A DNA stretch of 64,000 nucleotides from DATEDA01 sp963827595 (GCA_963827595.1 CAWHBT010000015.1:124001-188000); one strand, 5' to 3'; counted from the first letter of the stretch, positions 51,986 to 61,618 are shown. Notes: generated by a model from the sequence alone, not told the origin. A program made the numbers and translations.

Positions 51986-53392
51986 TCAGGCGGCGCCGCC
52001 GAGCAGGCGCAGGTTCTCCTTGCGTACCTGCTCGAGCTCCTTCGCTCCCCACTTCGCGGCGTCGGCGGCCTTCCAGTTGTCGACCGCGACCTTCTGCACC
52101 GTCTGCGCGAGGATCGATCGGCCGTGCGCGATGCCGGCGAGCGGGTTGACCCCGCGCAGGAGCTCGTTGGCGGTCGAGGACGAGTGCGGCAGCGAGGTCA
52201 CGTAGTAGTTCATGATCGTCTGCCGCTTGGTCTCGAAGAACGGGTGCGTCTGCAGGGCCGGGTCGTTCAGGACGTCCTTGTACACCGGCGACACGTTCGG
52301 CATCAGGGAGTGGCAGTAGCGCACCATCCACTGCGTCCCGGTCTGGTAGTAGGCGAGCGCGGCCTTCACCTCCTCGACGTACTGGTTGTTGGGCCGCGGG
52401 ATGCACCACCCCTGGAAGTCGTTCCAGTTCGAGCGCCGGCCGGTCTTCGGGTGGCGCGCATGGTTGAACGACTGGAGGTTGGCGAACACCGCCTTGTTCT
52501 CCTCCGCGGCACGGCCGTAGGGGCGGCCCCAGTAGAACGAGATCGCCGCGCGTCCGGTGACGATCGAGTCGACGACCTCGAGGAAGCTGTAGCTCACCGC
52601 GCCGCGCGGCATGTACGGCTGCAGCGACTTGACGTACTCGAGCGCCTCCACCGTCTCGGGCGAGTCGAAGACCACCTGGAACTTGTTCGCCGGATCGAAC
52701 ATCCGGCCGCCCGCCGAGTGCAAGAGCGCGGCGAAATGGTAGTCGGTGCAGAGATTGCGCCCGAGGGCGAGTGAGATCCCCGCCATGTCCTTCTTCTTCT
52801 CGCTGATCGTCCGCGCCGCGTTCCTGAGATCGTTCCAGTCCCACTTGTCCGGGTCGCCCAGGCCGAGCTCGTTGACCACGTCCATGCGCACCACCAGCAG
52901 ATGCGGCTGGTGGTGCGCCGGCAGCACGTACTGCTTCCCTTGCCACGCCCCCCAGTATTCCCACTTCACGCCGTCGATCAGGCGGTTCTTGCCCACCTTC
53001 TGCACCACGTCGTCGACCGGCTCGAGCAACAGATCCGCCATCAGCTGGTAGGCGATCGGCGACTCGACCGAGATGCAGTGGGCGGGATTGCGCGCGGCGA
53101 GATCGGTCATGAGCTTCACGTAGACCGAGTCCCACGACAGCGTCTCGAGCTTGAAGGCGAGGCCGGGCGCGAACTTCTTCGCCCATTCGTTCATCGCGTC
53201 GACGGCGACACCGGCGTAGGGCCCGGGCTCGCCCCACACCCGGACCGTGCCGGTCTTGGTGGAGGGCTTCTGCGCCCAGGCGGGCAGGCCGAGCGTGCCC
53301 GCGGCAACGCCGCCGGAGACGGCGGCGAGATCGGACAGGAACTTGCGCCGTGTGGTCGGTTGCGGCCGGACGGGGGGTGTCTTCTGCGCCAT
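51986..53392 (-). CDS. Sugar-type ABC transporter extracellular binding protein, Tat signal
   Basis: 468 aa from the ATG at 53392. Twin-arginine signal: TTRRKFLSDLAAVSGG. The body resembles SBP_bac_1 family receptors: VRVWGEPGPYAGVAVDAMNE, ISFYWGRPYGRAAEENKAVF, then FQGWCIPRPNNQYVEEVKAA. It delivers an unknown polyol-, sugar- or amino-sugar-like ligand to the two permeases. Confidence 0.9.
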   Translation of the reverse strand: MAQKTPPVRPQPTTRRKFLSDLAAVSGGVAAGTLGLPAWAQKPSTKTGTVRVWGEPGPYAGVAVDAMNEWAKKFAPGLAFKLETLSWDSVYVKLMTDLAARNPAHCISVESPIAYQLMADLLLEPVDDVVQKVGKNRLIDGVKWEYWGAWQGKQYVLPAHHQPHLLVVRMDVVNELGLGDPDKWDWNDLRNAARTISEKKKDMAGISLALGRNLCTDYHFAALLHSAGGRMFDPANKFQVVFDSPETVEALEYVKSLQPYMPRGAVSYSFLEVVDSIVTGRAAISFYWGRPYGRAAEENKAVFANLQSFNHARHPKTGRRSNWNDFQGWCIPRPNNQYVEEVKAALAYYQTGTQWMVRYCHSLMPNVSPVYKDVLNDPALQTHPFFETKRQTIMNYYVTSLPHSSSTANELLRGVNPLAGIAHGRSILAQTVQKVAVDNWKAADAAKWGAKELEQVRKENLRLLGGAA

Positions 53393-53418
53393 GGGTTCCT
53401 CCTCTTGGTAGCGGACTT

Positions 53419-54690
53419 TCAGCGGGCGTAGCGCTTCTCGCGCACGTCCGCGGTGATCTTGTGGGCGAGCATCCCCTCGACTTCGCAGATCCGGCTCATG
53501 ACCGGAGCGATGCGCCGGCTCGCTTCCTTCGTGAGGTGCTGGTAGGTGACGGTTTTGATGAACTTCCCGACCCAGAGGCCACCGGTGTAGCGCGCGGCGC
53601 GCGCCGTCGGCAGCGTGTGGTTGGTCCCGACGCCCTTGTCGCCGTACGCGACCGTGCTCTCCTCGCCGAGGAACAGGCTGCCGTAGTTCTTCAGGCGCTC
53701 GAGGTAGTAGCCGTTTCTGGCCGTCATCACCTCGAGGTGCTCGGGCGCGTACTCGTCCGCCACCGCGATGGCCTCGTCGTCGGCGTCGACCACGACGATC
53801 TCGCCGTGATCGCGCCAGGCGGGCTCGGCGGTCTTGCGCGTGGGGAGCGTCGCGAGCTGGCGCTCGACCTCCTTCAGCACTGCCTCGCCGAGGTTGCTCG
53901 ACGTCGTGACCAGCCACGCCGGGCTGTCCGGGCCGTGCTCCGCCTGGCCGAGCAGATCGGTAGCGACGAGCGCCGGGTCGGCGGAGTCATCGGCGACGAT
54001 CAGGATCTCGGTGGGACCGGCGAGAAGGTCGATGCCGACCGTGCCGAAGAGCTGGCGCTTCGCTTCGGCCACGAACGGGTTGCCGGCGCCGGTGATCATG
54101 TCGACCGGCGTGATGCCGACGCAGCCGTAGGCCATTGCCGCCATCGCCTGCGCGCCGCCCAGGTTGTAGATCTCGTCCGCGCCGGCGCGGTGCAGCGCGT
54201 ACAGCGTGTAGGGATACATGCCGCTCGCGTCGCGCGGCGGCGCGCAGGCCACGACCTGCGAGACCCCTGCCGCCTTCGCGGTGCCGACGCTCATGATCGC
54301 CGAGGCGACCAGCGGGAACTTCCCGCCGGGAACGTAGCAGCCGACACGCGCGACCGGGATCATCTTCTGGCCGAGCACGATGCCCGGCTCGATCTCGGTC
54401 TCGAAGCCGGTGAGCGTCTCGAGCTGGCGCTTCGCGAAGCCCACGACCTGCTTGAGCGAGTACTCGAAGTCGGCCTTGAACGACTCCGGGAGCTGCCGGG
54501 AGACCTTGCGGATCTCGTCGTCGGGCACCCGGAAGGCGTCGCTCTCCCACTTGTCGAACTCGCGCGCGTAGCGCTTCACCGCCGCGTCGCGGTTGGCGGC
54601 GATGTCCGCGAGCATCTTTCGCACTGTCTCCTCGAGGCGCGTGCGATCCTGGGGCGCGGGCGGCGGGGCCTGCTTGATGTAGCGCTTCAT
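53419..54690 (-). CDS. Histidinol dehydrogenase-like NAD-dependent dehydrogenase
   Basis: 423 aa from the ATG at 54690. HisD family motifs are all present: GCYVPGGKFPLVASAIMSVG, GAGNPFVAEAKRQLFG, GPTEILIVADDSADP, QAEHGPDSPAWLVTTS, YAPEHLEVMTA and GTNHTLPT. Placed in an ABC and aminotransferase operon and without other his genes, so it probably has a catabolic role: relatives such as HpsN oxidise dihydroxypropane sulfonate, and others act on amino alcohols. Substrate unknown. Confidence 0.87.
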   Translation of the reverse strand: MKRYIKQAPPPAPQDRTRLEETVRKMLADIAANRDAAVKRYAREFDKWESDAFRVPDDEIRKVSRQLPESFKADFEYSLKQVVGFAKRQLETLTGFETEIEPGIVLGQKMIPVARVGCYVPGGKFPLVASAIMSVGTAKAAGVSQVVACAPPRDASGMYPYTLYALHRAGADEIYNLGGAQAMAAMAYGCVGITPVDMITGAGNPFVAEAKRQLFGTVGIDLLAGPTEILIVADDSADPALVATDLLGQAEHGPDSPAWLVTTSSNLGEAVLKEVERQLATLPTRKTAEPAWRDHGEIVVVDADDEAIAVADEYAPEHLEVMTARNGYYLERLKNYGSLFLGEESTVAYGDKGVGTNHTLPTARAARYTGGLWVGKFIKTVTYQHLTKEASRRIAPVMSRICEVEGMLAHKITADVREKRYAR

Positions 54691-54722
54691 CGGAGTCTCC
54701 GGGTCAACCTGTTCGAGCGATC

Positions 54723-56018
54723 TCAACGCTTCAGCGCGGCGAATGCCTCGTCCGCGATCGCGAGCGTCCGCTCGACGTCCGCATCGGTGTGGGCGATCGA
54801 GATGTAGAACTTCTCGTTCGGATTGACGAGCAGGCCGCGCCGGATCAGCTCGTGCGCCCAGCGCAGGCCGAGGTCCCGGTTCGACGTGGTGAGATCCATC
54901 CACGTCCGCAGCGGCTTGCGGTCGGTGAAGCGCACCCCGAACACCGCGTCCTCGCCCGGCGCCTGGACCGCGAAGCCGTGCCGCTCGCCCGCCGCGACGA
55001 TGCCGGCGCGCAGGCGCGCGCCGATCCGGTGGAGCTGATCGTAGACGCCGGGCCGGGCCAACACGTCGAGCGCGGCGCAGCCGGCAGCGGCGCAGACCGG
55101 GTTGCCGTTGAGCGTGTGGGTCGCCCAGACCACCTCGGCGCGCGGGCGCTTGCGCGCGTCGAGCACCGCCATGACCTCGGCCTTCCCGACGATCGCCGCC
55201 ATCGGGAACCCGCCGCTCACCGCCTTGCCGTAGCACGCGAGATCCGGCACGACGCCGTAGCGCTCCTGCGCCCCGCCCCACGCGATCCGGAAGCCGGTGA
55301 CGATCTCGTCGAACACGAGCACGATCCCGTGCTTCTTGGTCACGTCGCGGATCGCCTGGAGAAACCCGGGCTCGGGGACGAGCACGCGCTGCAGCGGCTC
55401 GACGATCACCGCGGCGAGCTCGGCCGCGTGGCGCTCGATCATCGCGACCGCCCGCTCGGTGTCGTTGAACGGCGTGACGAGCACCGTGTCGCCGGCCTGC
55501 GCCGGAATGCCCACCGAGTCCGGCTTCGCGCGCGGATAGTCGGAGGGCGTGCCGGGCACGGTGCCCCAGAGCCCGTAGTCGTGCATCCCGTGCCACGCGC
55601 CCTCGAACTTGAGCACCTTGTCGCGATTCGTGAACGCCCGCGCGACGCGGAGCGAATAGAACGTCGCCTCGGTGCCCGAGCCCGCGTAGTGCAGGACCTC
55701 GCCGCACGGCACCGCTTCGACCAGCCGCCGCGCGAGCGCGATCTGCGGCTCGTTCAGGAAGTAGTAGGTCGTGCCGCGCGCGAGCTGCGCCTGGACCGCC
55801 TCGACGATCGCCGGGTGCGCGTGGCCGAAGAGCAGCGGCCCGGAGCTCAGGTGGTAGTCGATGTACTCGCGCCCCGCGACGTCCCAGACGTGGCTGCCCT
55901 GCGCCCGCGCGACGACGAGGTTGAGCTCCGGCGGCAGCTGGAAGAGGCCGAGCCCGCCCCCGACGATGTACTCCCCTGCCTGGCCGAGCAGCTCGGCCTG
56001 CCGCTGCGTCGGATTCAT
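54723..56018 (-). CDS. Class III PLP-dependent aminotransferase (glutamate-1-semialdehyde aminomutase-like)
   Basis: 431 aa. The PLP lysine is in CYGKAVSGGFPMAA, with LVFDEIVTGFR (PLP-binding Asp) and HYAGSGTEATFYSLRVARAF. GSHVWDVAGREYIDY is the N-terminal strand. It differs from true HemL in length and neighbours. First gene of the unit; the next is the HisD-like dehydrogenase 32 bases on. Together they suggest oxidation and transamination of a carbonyl or amino-alcohol compound (inference). Confidence 0.88.
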   Translation of the reverse strand: MNPTQRQAELLGQAGEYIVGGGLGLFQLPPELNLVVARAQGSHVWDVAGREYIDYHLSSGPLLFGHAHPAIVEAVQAQLARGTTYYFLNEPQIALARRLVEAVPCGEVLHYAGSGTEATFYSLRVARAFTNRDKVLKFEGAWHGMHDYGLWGTVPGTPSDYPRAKPDSVGIPAQAGDTVLVTPFNDTERAVAMIERHAAELAAVIVEPLQRVLVPEPGFLQAIRDVTKKHGIVLVFDEIVTGFRIAWGGAQERYGVVPDLACYGKAVSGGFPMAAIVGKAEVMAVLDARKRPRAEVVWATHTLNGNPVCAAAGCAALDVLARPGVYDQLHRIGARLRAGIVAAGERHGFAVQAPGEDAVFGVRFTDRKPLRTWMDLTTSNRDLGLRWAHELIRRGLLVNPNEKFYISIAHTDADVERTLAIADEAFAALKR

Positions 56019-56076
56019 TGGACGACCCTCGCGCGAAGTGCGCTCGGGTGTTCGCCCTTGGAGCGGTCCTGCGGGC

Positions 56077-56583
56077 TCACGCCGGCGCCCCCTGCTCGCG
56101 CAGGTACACCGGCAGGTCGGTGAACGGCGGCTGGAGCGGAATCTGATAGAACATGTCGGCGACCCAGCCGCGGTGATAGCTCGTGTGATTGACGACGTGG
56201 AAGAGGATCTCGCCGCGGCGCATCGACCCCTTGTTGCCGCCGATGAGCGTGAATTCGACCCGCTCGTCGAGGGCGGCCTGGCCCAGGCTGTCGCCGTAGC
56301 TCATGTACCACCCGTCGATCTCGGCCTGTGCGCGCCACAGGTTTCCGAGCTCCGGATGCAATACGGTCCGGAGCGCCGGGATGTTGTGCTCCCGGCCCTG
56401 CAGGTGCGCCTGCCAGATCACGTCGACCACGTACAGATGGTTGAGCGTGTTGACCATGTTCTTGAACAGGGTCGGCCGCTCCCGGGTGGCCTCGCCGGCG
56501 GGCAGCGCCGCGACGGCGTCGAAGATCGCCTTGTTGGCCCAGGCGTTGTAGCGCGTAAGCGTGCGGACGGCTTGCGGGGTCAT
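56077..56583 (-). CDS. DinB-family metal-binding protein
   Basis: 168 aa from the ATG at 56583. A four-helix bundle with the three metal histidines typical of DinB: TLNHLYVVD (His49) and HVVNHTSYHRGWVAD with two more. Function of bacterial DinB proteins is mostly unknown; some act as thiol transferases. Independent of the neighbouring operon as far as strand and spacing show. Confidence 0.88.
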   Translation of the reverse strand: MTPQAVRTLTRYNAWANKAIFDAVAALPAGEATRERPTLFKNMVNTLNHLYVVDVIWQAHLQGREHNIPALRTVLHPELGNLWRAQAEIDGWYMSYGDSLGQAALDERVEFTLIGGNKGSMRRGEILFHVVNHTSYHRGWVADMFYQIPLQPPFTDLPVYLREQGAPA

Positions 56584-56627
56584 CGGGTCGATGCCTGGCG
56601 GTTGCGGTGGGGCGATTGTAGGCGGAA

Positions 56628-57872
56628 CTAGGTCGGGAGCAGCGCCGCGCGCAGCCGCCGGATCTCCTCGCGCCAGCCGGCCACCAGCCGGTCGCCCTCG
56701 GGGTCCCGGTCCTCGTCCCGCACCCGGCGCTTGCGGAACGCGAGCTCGTGCTGCGCGTTCACGAGCGCCGCCGACGCGTGGGGATGAGCCCGGTCGATGC
56801 GGCGCGTGCGGAACATGCGGTCGCCGAAGATCGCCGCGTACTCGTCCCGGCTCACCGTACGCCCGACCTCGTCGGCCAGCTCCTCGCGGATCACCCGGCG
56901 CTCCCAGGCGCCGCTGCGCCACAGCGCTAGCGCCATGATCACGACGAACGGCAGGAAGATCGTGAGCTCGAGCAGCGTCGCGCCGAGGAAAGCGTCGAGG
57001 AAGCCGACGTCCGGCGGCGGCTCGTTGCCGGTCGGCGGCGCCTCGCCGGCGAGCACGGCGAGGAGCGGCAGGGCATTGTTCAGCATGTGCGCCCCGATCG
57101 CGAGGACGAGCCCGGCGAGCGGGGCGAGGACGCGGAGCCAGGCGCGGCGCGTCTGCACGGCGAGCCCGAGGAAGGCGCCGAAGATGCTGGTGAACATCGC
57201 GTGCCCGCCCAGGCCGAGGAGCGCGTAGCGTGCGCCGAGCTGCATCCCGTACGGTGCGACGCCGTGCTCGGCGTAGCCCTGCGCCACGTACAGCGCCGAC
57301 TCGTACCAGGTGAATCCGAGGCCGACCAGCGCGCCGTATACGAAGCCGTCGCGCATGTTGTCGAACTCGGCGCGCAGCAGCCACCACAGCGCGAGTACCC
57401 CGAGCGCCTTGGCGATCTCCTCGACGATCGGCGCGGAGATCGGCGCCGCCAGCAGCGAGACCGCTTCCGGCCCGAGGGCCTCCGTGATGGTCGGGTTCTG
57501 CGCCACCCACGCGCCGACCGCCTGAAAGAAGACGGTGTTGAACGGCAGCGCGAGCGCGGTGGCGATGCACGCGCCCCAGAAAAGCGCCGCAGCGAACAGC
57601 CACCGGCTCTCGCGCTCGCGCCGGTCGAGGAACCACAGGATCGTGAGCGGGACGAGCGCGAGCAGGCTCGAGAGGGCGAGCGCCCGGTAGAACACGCCCG
57701 CGATGTCCGGGCGCAGGCTGGAGAGCAGGCCTAGCTGGACGAGCGTCGCGAGCCCCAGCACCGCGAGCAGCGCCGCACCGATGGCGATGCAGGCGCCGCG
57801 CCGCCGCAGCGGCGAGCCGAGCAGCAGCCGGTCGGCTTCGAAGCGGTGCAACGTGTCCACGGCGAAGAGCAT
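56628..57872 (-). CDS. PrsW-like intramembrane metalloprotease
   Basis: 414 aa with about ten helices. The zinc-protease motifs of PrsW are present: EEIAK (EExxK, Glu151-Lys155) in PIVEEIAKALG, then FDNMRDGFVYGALVGLGFTW, GLGGHAMFTSIFGAFLG and GAHMLNN with histidine ligands. In Bacillus PrsW cleaves an anti-sigma factor; the target here is unknown. It has a long charged cytoplasmic tail after about residue 330. Confidence 0.88.
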   Translation of the reverse strand: MLFAVDTLHRFEADRLLLGSPLRRRGACIAIGAALLAVLGLATLVQLGLLSSLRPDIAGVFYRALALSSLLALVPLTILWFLDRRERESRWLFAAALFWGACIATALALPFNTVFFQAVGAWVAQNPTITEALGPEAVSLLAAPISAPIVEEIAKALGVLALWWLLRAEFDNMRDGFVYGALVGLGFTWYESALYVAQGYAEHGVAPYGMQLGARYALLGLGGHAMFTSIFGAFLGLAVQTRRAWLRVLAPLAGLVLAIGAHMLNNALPLLAVLAGEAPPTGNEPPPDVGFLDAFLGATLLELTIFLPFVVIMALALWRSGAWERRVIREELADEVGRTVSRDEYAAIFGDRMFRTRRIDRAHPHASAALVNAQHELAFRKRRVRDEDRDPEGDRLVAGWREEIRRLRAALLPT

Positions 57873-57955
57873 ACCGGCGGAATTTGCCTCTTGCCGGGCG
57901 TTCCGGTAGCGTGCTTCCTCCCAGCTCGCGCAACGCGGAATCGAAGGAGGACAGC

Positions 57956-58945
57956 ATGCAGCGTCGACGTCTCGGCAAGACCGGCCTCGAAGTCTCGGCC
58001 CTCGGGCTCGGGTGCATGGCGATGACCAACCTGTACGGCCCGGTGGACGAGGCGGAGGCGATCGCCACGGTCCGCGAGGCGCTCGACGCGGGCGCGGACT
58101 TCCTCGACACCTCCGACGCCTACGCGGAGGGCAAGAACGAGGAGCTGCTCCGGCGCGCGCTCGCCGACGGCTACCGCGCGAAGGCCATCGTGGCGACCAA
58201 GTTCGGCAACGTCCGGACGCCCGACGGCAAGCCCGGCGCCAACGGCAAGCCCGAATACGTCATCGAGGCGTGCAACAAGAGCCTCGCGCGGCTCGGGATC
58301 GACGTCATCGACCTCTACTTCCAGCACCGTGTGGACACGAGCGTCCCGATCGAGGACACGGTCGGCGCGATGAAGCGGCTGATCGAGCAGGGCAAGGTCC
58401 GCCACCTCGGCCTGTCCGAGGCCGGGCCGGCGACGATCCGCCGCGCGAACGCCGTGCACCCGATCGCGGCGTTGCAGACGGAGTACTCGGCGTGGTGCCG
58501 GTTCGTGGAGCGGGACGACGTCCTCGCCACGTGCCGTGAGCTCGGCATCGGCTTCGTGCCCTACTCCCCGCTCGGCCGCGGCATGCTGACCGGCGCGATC
58601 AAGAGCCTCGCCGACCTCGGCGAGAACGATCGCCGCCGCGACCATCCGCGCTTCCAGGCCGGCAACGTCGAGAGCAACGCCGCGCTCGTGCGGCCGCTGT
58701 TCGAGCTGGCCGACGCCAAGCGCTGCACGCCGGCGCAACTCGCCCTCGCCTGGCTGCTCGCGCAAGGGCCGGACATGGTGCCGATCCCCGGCACCAAGCG
58801 CCGCACCCATCTGCGGGACAACCTCAAGGCGGCCGAGGTCAAGCTCTCCGCGGACGAGGCCGCGACGCTCGCGCGCGGCATCGACGACGGCAAGGTGCAG
58901 GGCACGCGCTACCCGAAGGGGCAACTGCCGCTGCTCGGCGTCTGA
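57956..58945 (+). CDS. Aldo/keto reductase
   Basis: 329 aa from the ATG at 57956 (GAAGGAGGACAGC before it). Catalytic tetrad: Asp51 and Tyr56 in FLDTSDAY, Lys82 in ATKFG and His124 in YFQHRVD. C-terminal IPGTKRRTHLRDN binds NADPH phosphate. Similar to the IolS/YhdN group. The ankyrin gene begins 5 bases later on the same strand. Confidence 0.92.
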   Translation: MQRRRLGKTGLEVSALGLGCMAMTNLYGPVDEAEAIATVREALDAGADFLDTSDAYAEGKNEELLRRALADGYRAKAIVATKFGNVRTPDGKPGANGKPEYVIEACNKSLARLGIDVIDLYFQHRVDTSVPIEDTVGAMKRLIEQGKVRHLGLSEAGPATIRRANAVHPIAALQTEYSAWCRFVERDDVLATCRELGIGFVPYSPLGRGMLTGAIKSLADLGENDRRRDHPRFQAGNVESNAALVRPLFELADAKRCTPAQLALAWLLAQGPDMVPIPGTKRRTHLRDNLKAAEVKLSADEAATLARGIDDGKVQGTRYPKGQLPLLGV

Positions 58946-58950
58946 AGGGG

Positions 58951-59631
58951 ATGGGCCTGCGGGCGCTGCTCTTCGCCGCCCTCGCGTTCCCGGGTTTCGC
59001 CGCGGCGCAGGTGCCGCCCTCGCCGCAGGAGCAGGCCCAGTACACGGGCCTGCTCGCGGCCGCGGCGCGCGGCGACGCCGCCGAGATCGAACGGCTCGTT
59101 GCGCGCGGCGCGAAGGTGGACGTGCGCGACGGCTACGGCCGCACGCCCCTGCACGTCGCCGCGTACGGCCGGCACGCGGATGCAATACGGGCACTCGTGA
59201 AGGCGGGCGCGAACCCGAACGCGCTCGAGCACGACCGCTACGACATCGTCACCATCGCCGCCGTCGCCGACGACCTGCCGACGCTGAAGGTCGCGCTCGC
59301 GCTCGGGGCGAGCGCGAAGAACGTCACCAGCCGCTACGACGGCACCGCCCTGATCGCCGCCGCGCACCTCGGGCACGACCAGGTCGTGGCCGAGCTGATC
59401 CGGGCCGGCGCGCCGCTCGACCACGTGAACAACCTCGGGTGGACGGCGCTGATCGAATCGATCGTCCTCGGCAACGGCGGGCGGCGCCACACGGCTACGC
59501 TCGAGGCGTTGGTCAAGGCCGGTGCCAGCGTGAACCTCGCCGACCGGAACGGCCAGACCCCGCTCGCGCTCGCGCGCGGCCGCGGCTACAAGGAGATGGT
59601 CGCGATCCTCGAGAAGGCCGGCGCGCGGTAG
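58951..59631 (+). CDS. Ankyrin-repeat protein, exported
   Basis: 226 aa. Signal peptide MGLRALLFAALAFPGFAAAQ. About five ankyrin repeats follow (YGRTPLHVAAYGRHADAIRA, DGTALIAAAHLGHDQVVAEL, NGQTPLALARGRGYKEMVAI). Periplasmic ankyrin proteins bind partners, for instance catalase-like proteins, but no partner is nearby. Probably co-transcribed with the aldo/keto reductase. Confidence 0.9.
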   Translation: MGLRALLFAALAFPGFAAAQVPPSPQEQAQYTGLLAAAARGDAAEIERLVARGAKVDVRDGYGRTPLHVAAYGRHADAIRALVKAGANPNALEHDRYDIVTIAAVADDLPTLKVALALGASAKNVTSRYDGTALIAAAHLGHDQVVAELIRAGAPLDHVNNLGWTALIESIVLGNGGRRHTATLEALVKAGASVNLADRNGQTPLALARGRGYKEMVAILEKAGAR

Positions 59632-59665
59632 CGCCTCGTTGGACCTCCCTCGCGGCCCAGCGGGC

Positions 59666-60889
59666 TCACCTCCGTTGCGCGCGGAAGTCCTCGCGCTCGA
59701 GCAGCCACGAGACGGCGAAGCCGAAGACGAGCCCCCAGAACGGCGCGCCGATGTTGAAGAACGTGACGTCGGCGACGGTGACGAGGAACGTCACGAGCGC
59801 GCCGAGCGTGAACCGGTCCCGGAACGAGATCGTGAACGCCGTCTGCAGCACGCGCAGCATGGCGAGGCCGGCAAGCGCCGCGATGAACCCGCCGGGCGTG
59901 GCGAGCAGCAGCCGGGTGACGACGGGCGACGCCAGCCCGAACGCGAGCGCGAGCAGACCGACGACGATTCCCCCGGTGTAGTGCCGCGCCTTGTCGCCGG
60001 AGCCGCAGAGGATCGCGCTCACGGGGCCGGTCAGGCACGTCGATACGCTCCCCATGAAAGCGATGACGATCGAGCCCGCGCCGCAGGCCGCGGTGATCGC
60101 GTTGACCGGGGGCGCGTGCCCGGCGGCGCGCAGGATCGCGATGCCCTGCGCGTTCTGCGCGGCGAGCACCGCGATCGCGAGCGGCACCACGAGCTCGATC
60201 ATCGCCGGCCACGAGAACTGCGGCGCGTACAGTGTCGGGCGCGCGAGCCCGAGCGCGCCGGTCGTCCCCGGGTCGAACCGGCCGAGCGCAACGACCAGCG
60301 CGACGCCCACGATCAGCGCGCCGATCAGCGGCGGCATCAGCCGCCCGAGCCGCGCCGAGACGCTCAGGGCGAGAAATGCCGCGGTCATCGGCGCCGCGAT
60401 CCAGAAGTCGTCGCGGAGCGCGTGCACGAGGTCGATCCCGAAGCGCAGGAACACGCCGGCGACCATGCCCATCACGATCGGCATCGGCACCGCTGCCATC
60501 GCCCGCCGCACCCAGCCGCTCAGCCCGAGCGCGAGCATGACGAGGCCGGTGGCGATGAACGCCCCGATCACCTCGGGAAAAGTGAGGTGGCCGAGCGCCG
60601 GGCCGACCAGCACCGCGCCGGGAATCGACCAGAGGAACACGAGCGGCTGGCGGTAGAACCAGCAGAAGGCGATGCTGATCAGCCCGTTGACGAAGAACGC
60701 GCCGAAGATCCACGACGCGAGGTCGGTGGCCGTCAGCCCGCCGCGCGTGCCCACCGCGAGGATGATCGCGACCGGCCCGGACGCGGCGAAGACGAACGCG
60801 ACGATCGCGTTGACGAAATAGACGCCGCCGAGGTCCGCGAGCACCTGCCGCGGCGCAGGCGGGGACGCAGTCGGTTGCTCGAGCGGCAT
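59666..60889 (-). CDS. benE: BenE-family benzoate/H+ symporter
   Basis: 407 aa from the ATG at 60889. About eleven helices. VYFVNAIVAFVFAASGPVAI, WSIPGAVLVGPALGHL, FMGSVSTCLTGPVSAIL and FWGLVFGFAVSWLLE are BenE patterns. It would import benzoate-like acids. No ben or cat genes are nearby. It diverges from the cupin gene over a gap holding three 23-base repeats. Confidence 0.91.
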   Translation of the reverse strand: MPLEQPTASPPAPRQVLADLGGVYFVNAIVAFVFAASGPVAIILAVGTRGGLTATDLASWIFGAFFVNGLISIAFCWFYRQPLVFLWSIPGAVLVGPALGHLTFPEVIGAFIATGLVMLALGLSGWVRRAMAAVPMPIVMGMVAGVFLRFGIDLVHALRDDFWIAAPMTAAFLALSVSARLGRLMPPLIGALIVGVALVVALGRFDPGTTGALGLARPTLYAPQFSWPAMIELVVPLAIAVLAAQNAQGIAILRAAGHAPPVNAITAACGAGSIVIAFMGSVSTCLTGPVSAILCGSGDKARHYTGGIVVGLLALAFGLASPVVTRLLLATPGGFIAALAGLAMLRVLQTAFTISFRDRFTLGALVTFLVTVADVTFFNIGAPFWGLVFGFAVSWLLEREDFRAQRR

Positions 60890-60923
60890 CGATTCGCTGG
60901 CGGAACGGCGCGATTCTCCACGG

Positions 60924-60992
60924 GAAGCCTGGCCCGCACAACCGCAGGAGCCTGGCCCGGTCAACGTGGGAAGCCTGGTACGCACAGCTCGC
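60924..60992. repeat. Three 23-base direct repeats between benE and the cupin gene
   Basis: Units at 60924-60946, 60947-60969 and 60970-60992, each opening G(A/G)AGCCTGG; GCCTGG recurs exactly every 23 bases (60927, 60950, 60973). Later positions also agree (C.CG..CA.C). The spacing is close to two helical turns, as for cooperative regulator binding. Confidence 0.55.
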
Positions 60993-61058
60993 AATTGCCG
61001 CCGCGACGGGAGCGGGGTAGCATCGCCCGCTTCGTCCATCGTCGCGATGCGAGGCGCC

Positions 61059-61613
61059 ATGCTGCCGCCGGTGAAGGTCTGGTCCCGCGAAGAGATGCTG
61101 AAGCGCGTCGCGCGCTTCGCCGATCTCAAGGGCTTCAGCGACGGCCTGCAGGACTCCGCCCTGCCCGAGTGCCAGAAGACCACGTTCGCCGTGATCGGCT
61201 TCCAGATGCCGGCCGCGGCCGGCGTCGGCGCCGTCAATTCGCCGGTCGGCCAGAGCTCCTCGGCCAACGCGGCGATCCCGATCTCGGAGGGTTTCAACCT
61301 GGGCTTCGTGCGCTGCAAGCCGGGCAAGGGCGTGCTGATGCACAACCACGACACGAACGAGACGTTCGTGGTCATCAGCGGGAAGTGGCTCGCGCAGTGG
61401 AACGAGGGCCCGGCGACGGAGTCGCTCGAGGTCGGGCCGCTCGACACGATCTCGTTTCCGCCGGGCTGCGCGCGCCGGTTCGAGAACATCACCCGCGGCG
61501 AGCCCGGGACCGAGCACATGCTGCTGTTCGTCGTCGGCGGCGACACGCCCCTGAACGAGTTCACGCCGCGCTCGATGCAGCGCGTCGCGGAGTTCGAGCG
61601 GACCGGAAAGTAA
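61059..61613 (+). CDS. Cupin-domain protein
   Basis: 184 aa from the ATG at 61059 (GCGAGGCG before it); an ATG 12 bases earlier is equally possible. One cupin: MHNHDTNETFVVISGKWLAQ (His/His/Glu metal ligands) and FPPGCARRFENITRG. The N-terminal arm is not a signal peptide. Function unknown. A strong stem-loop follows its stop. Confidence 0.82.
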   Translation: MLPPVKVWSREEMLKRVARFADLKGFSDGLQDSALPECQKTTFAVIGFQMPAAAGVGAVNSPVGQSSSANAAIPISEGFNLGFVRCKPGKGVLMHNHDTNETFVVISGKWLAQWNEGPATESLEVGPLDTISFPPGCARRFENITRGEPGTEHMLLFVVGGDTPLNEFTPRSMQRVAEFERTGK

Positions 61614-61618
61614 CCGCC

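Noticed and set aside
53419..54690. True histidine-biosynthesis hisD
   Set aside because: No other his gene is near and the neighbours are a transporter and an aminotransferase; a catabolic homologue fits better.
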